A DNA stretch of 5,279 nt, from assembly GCA_014860845.1 (NCBI GenBank), contig JACZIY010000624.1, positions 1-5,279 on the forward strand. The letters are read 5' to 3'. Positions within the stretch are counted from its first letter, which is position 1, and each line of letters begins with the position of its first letter. The translations under genes were made by a program, and so were the position numbers. Below the pieces are notes generated by a model, which had not been told where the DNA came from, made no database searches, and saw only the letters and a program-made list of their open reading frames with translations. The stretch is from Anaerolineaceae bacterium. GTDB taxonomy: Bacteria > Chloroflexota > Anaerolineae > Anaerolineales > Anaerolineaceae. This document shows, in pieces, positions 5,252-5,279 of the stretch.

Positions 5252-5274
5252 AGGGTGCATCAGCGATGCACCCT
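5252..5274. repeat. Perfect 10-bp stem palindrome AGGGTGCATC-AGC-GATGCACCCT
   Basis: The arms 5252-5261 and 5265-5274 are exact complements around a three-base AGC loop. It shares GGTGC/GCACC and the GAT[GA] arm bases with the hairpin at 5212-5230, 21 bases away. Two similar hairpins in close pair, outside any coding frame, are characteristic of REP/MITE-like dispersed palindromic elements. No T-tract follows in the window (CTACAAG), so a terminator role on the plus strand is unlikely. Confidence 0.7.
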
Positions 5275-5279
5275 ACAAG

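Overview
The window looks like an accessory stretch of a bacterial chromosome, most plausibly an Anaerolineae-type Chloroflexota. That assignment is an inference from three things: two secreted-type proteins ending in a short hydrophobic 'Y/F-L-P-[LI]-I-x-K' tail of the kind I associate with Chloroflexota exported proteins, a deazaflavin (F420)-type oxidoreductase, and moderate GC content. No rRNA, tRNA or housekeeping gene fixes the taxonomy.

Left edge (1-362): the last codons of what looks like an IstB-type transposition ATPase are followed by three tandem ~25-bp repeats. The last repeat runs into a likely IS21-family right terminus ending in CA near base 158. Directly after it, in an open frame, comes the C-terminal end of a beta-propeller-like secreted protein with the tail NIYLPLITK. 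The element therefore seems to have cut this gene off from its 5' part.

Centre (438-3149, minus strand): one large gene, convergent with the truncated one, encodes a 903-residue secreted protein. It has an N-terminal signal peptide, 14 units of about 57-59 residues (NGNYVV / WDNG / AGAVTWGNG / NSLVGS cores) and the tail YIFLPIIKK. The first unit resembles FG-GAP/integrin-type propeller blades, so 14 units could make two seven-bladed propellers.

Right part: after a 279-base divergent intergenic region with AT-rich inverted repeats comes a plus-strand radical SAM protein of the SplB-like family (CxxxCxxC). Its best start has no ribosome binding site but lies six bases after a TATAAT box, suggesting a leaderless transcript. 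Convergent to it is a two-gene minus-strand operon with an 11-base overlap: a two-helix membrane protein with a PH-like C-terminal domain, then a deazaflavin-dependent nitroreductase-family protein. The window ends in two related GGTGC...GCACC hairpins, probably a dispersed palindromic repeat.

The genes do not form one obvious pathway. The clearest links are the shared C-terminal tail on the two propeller-like proteins and the overlapping membrane-protein/oxidoreductase pair.
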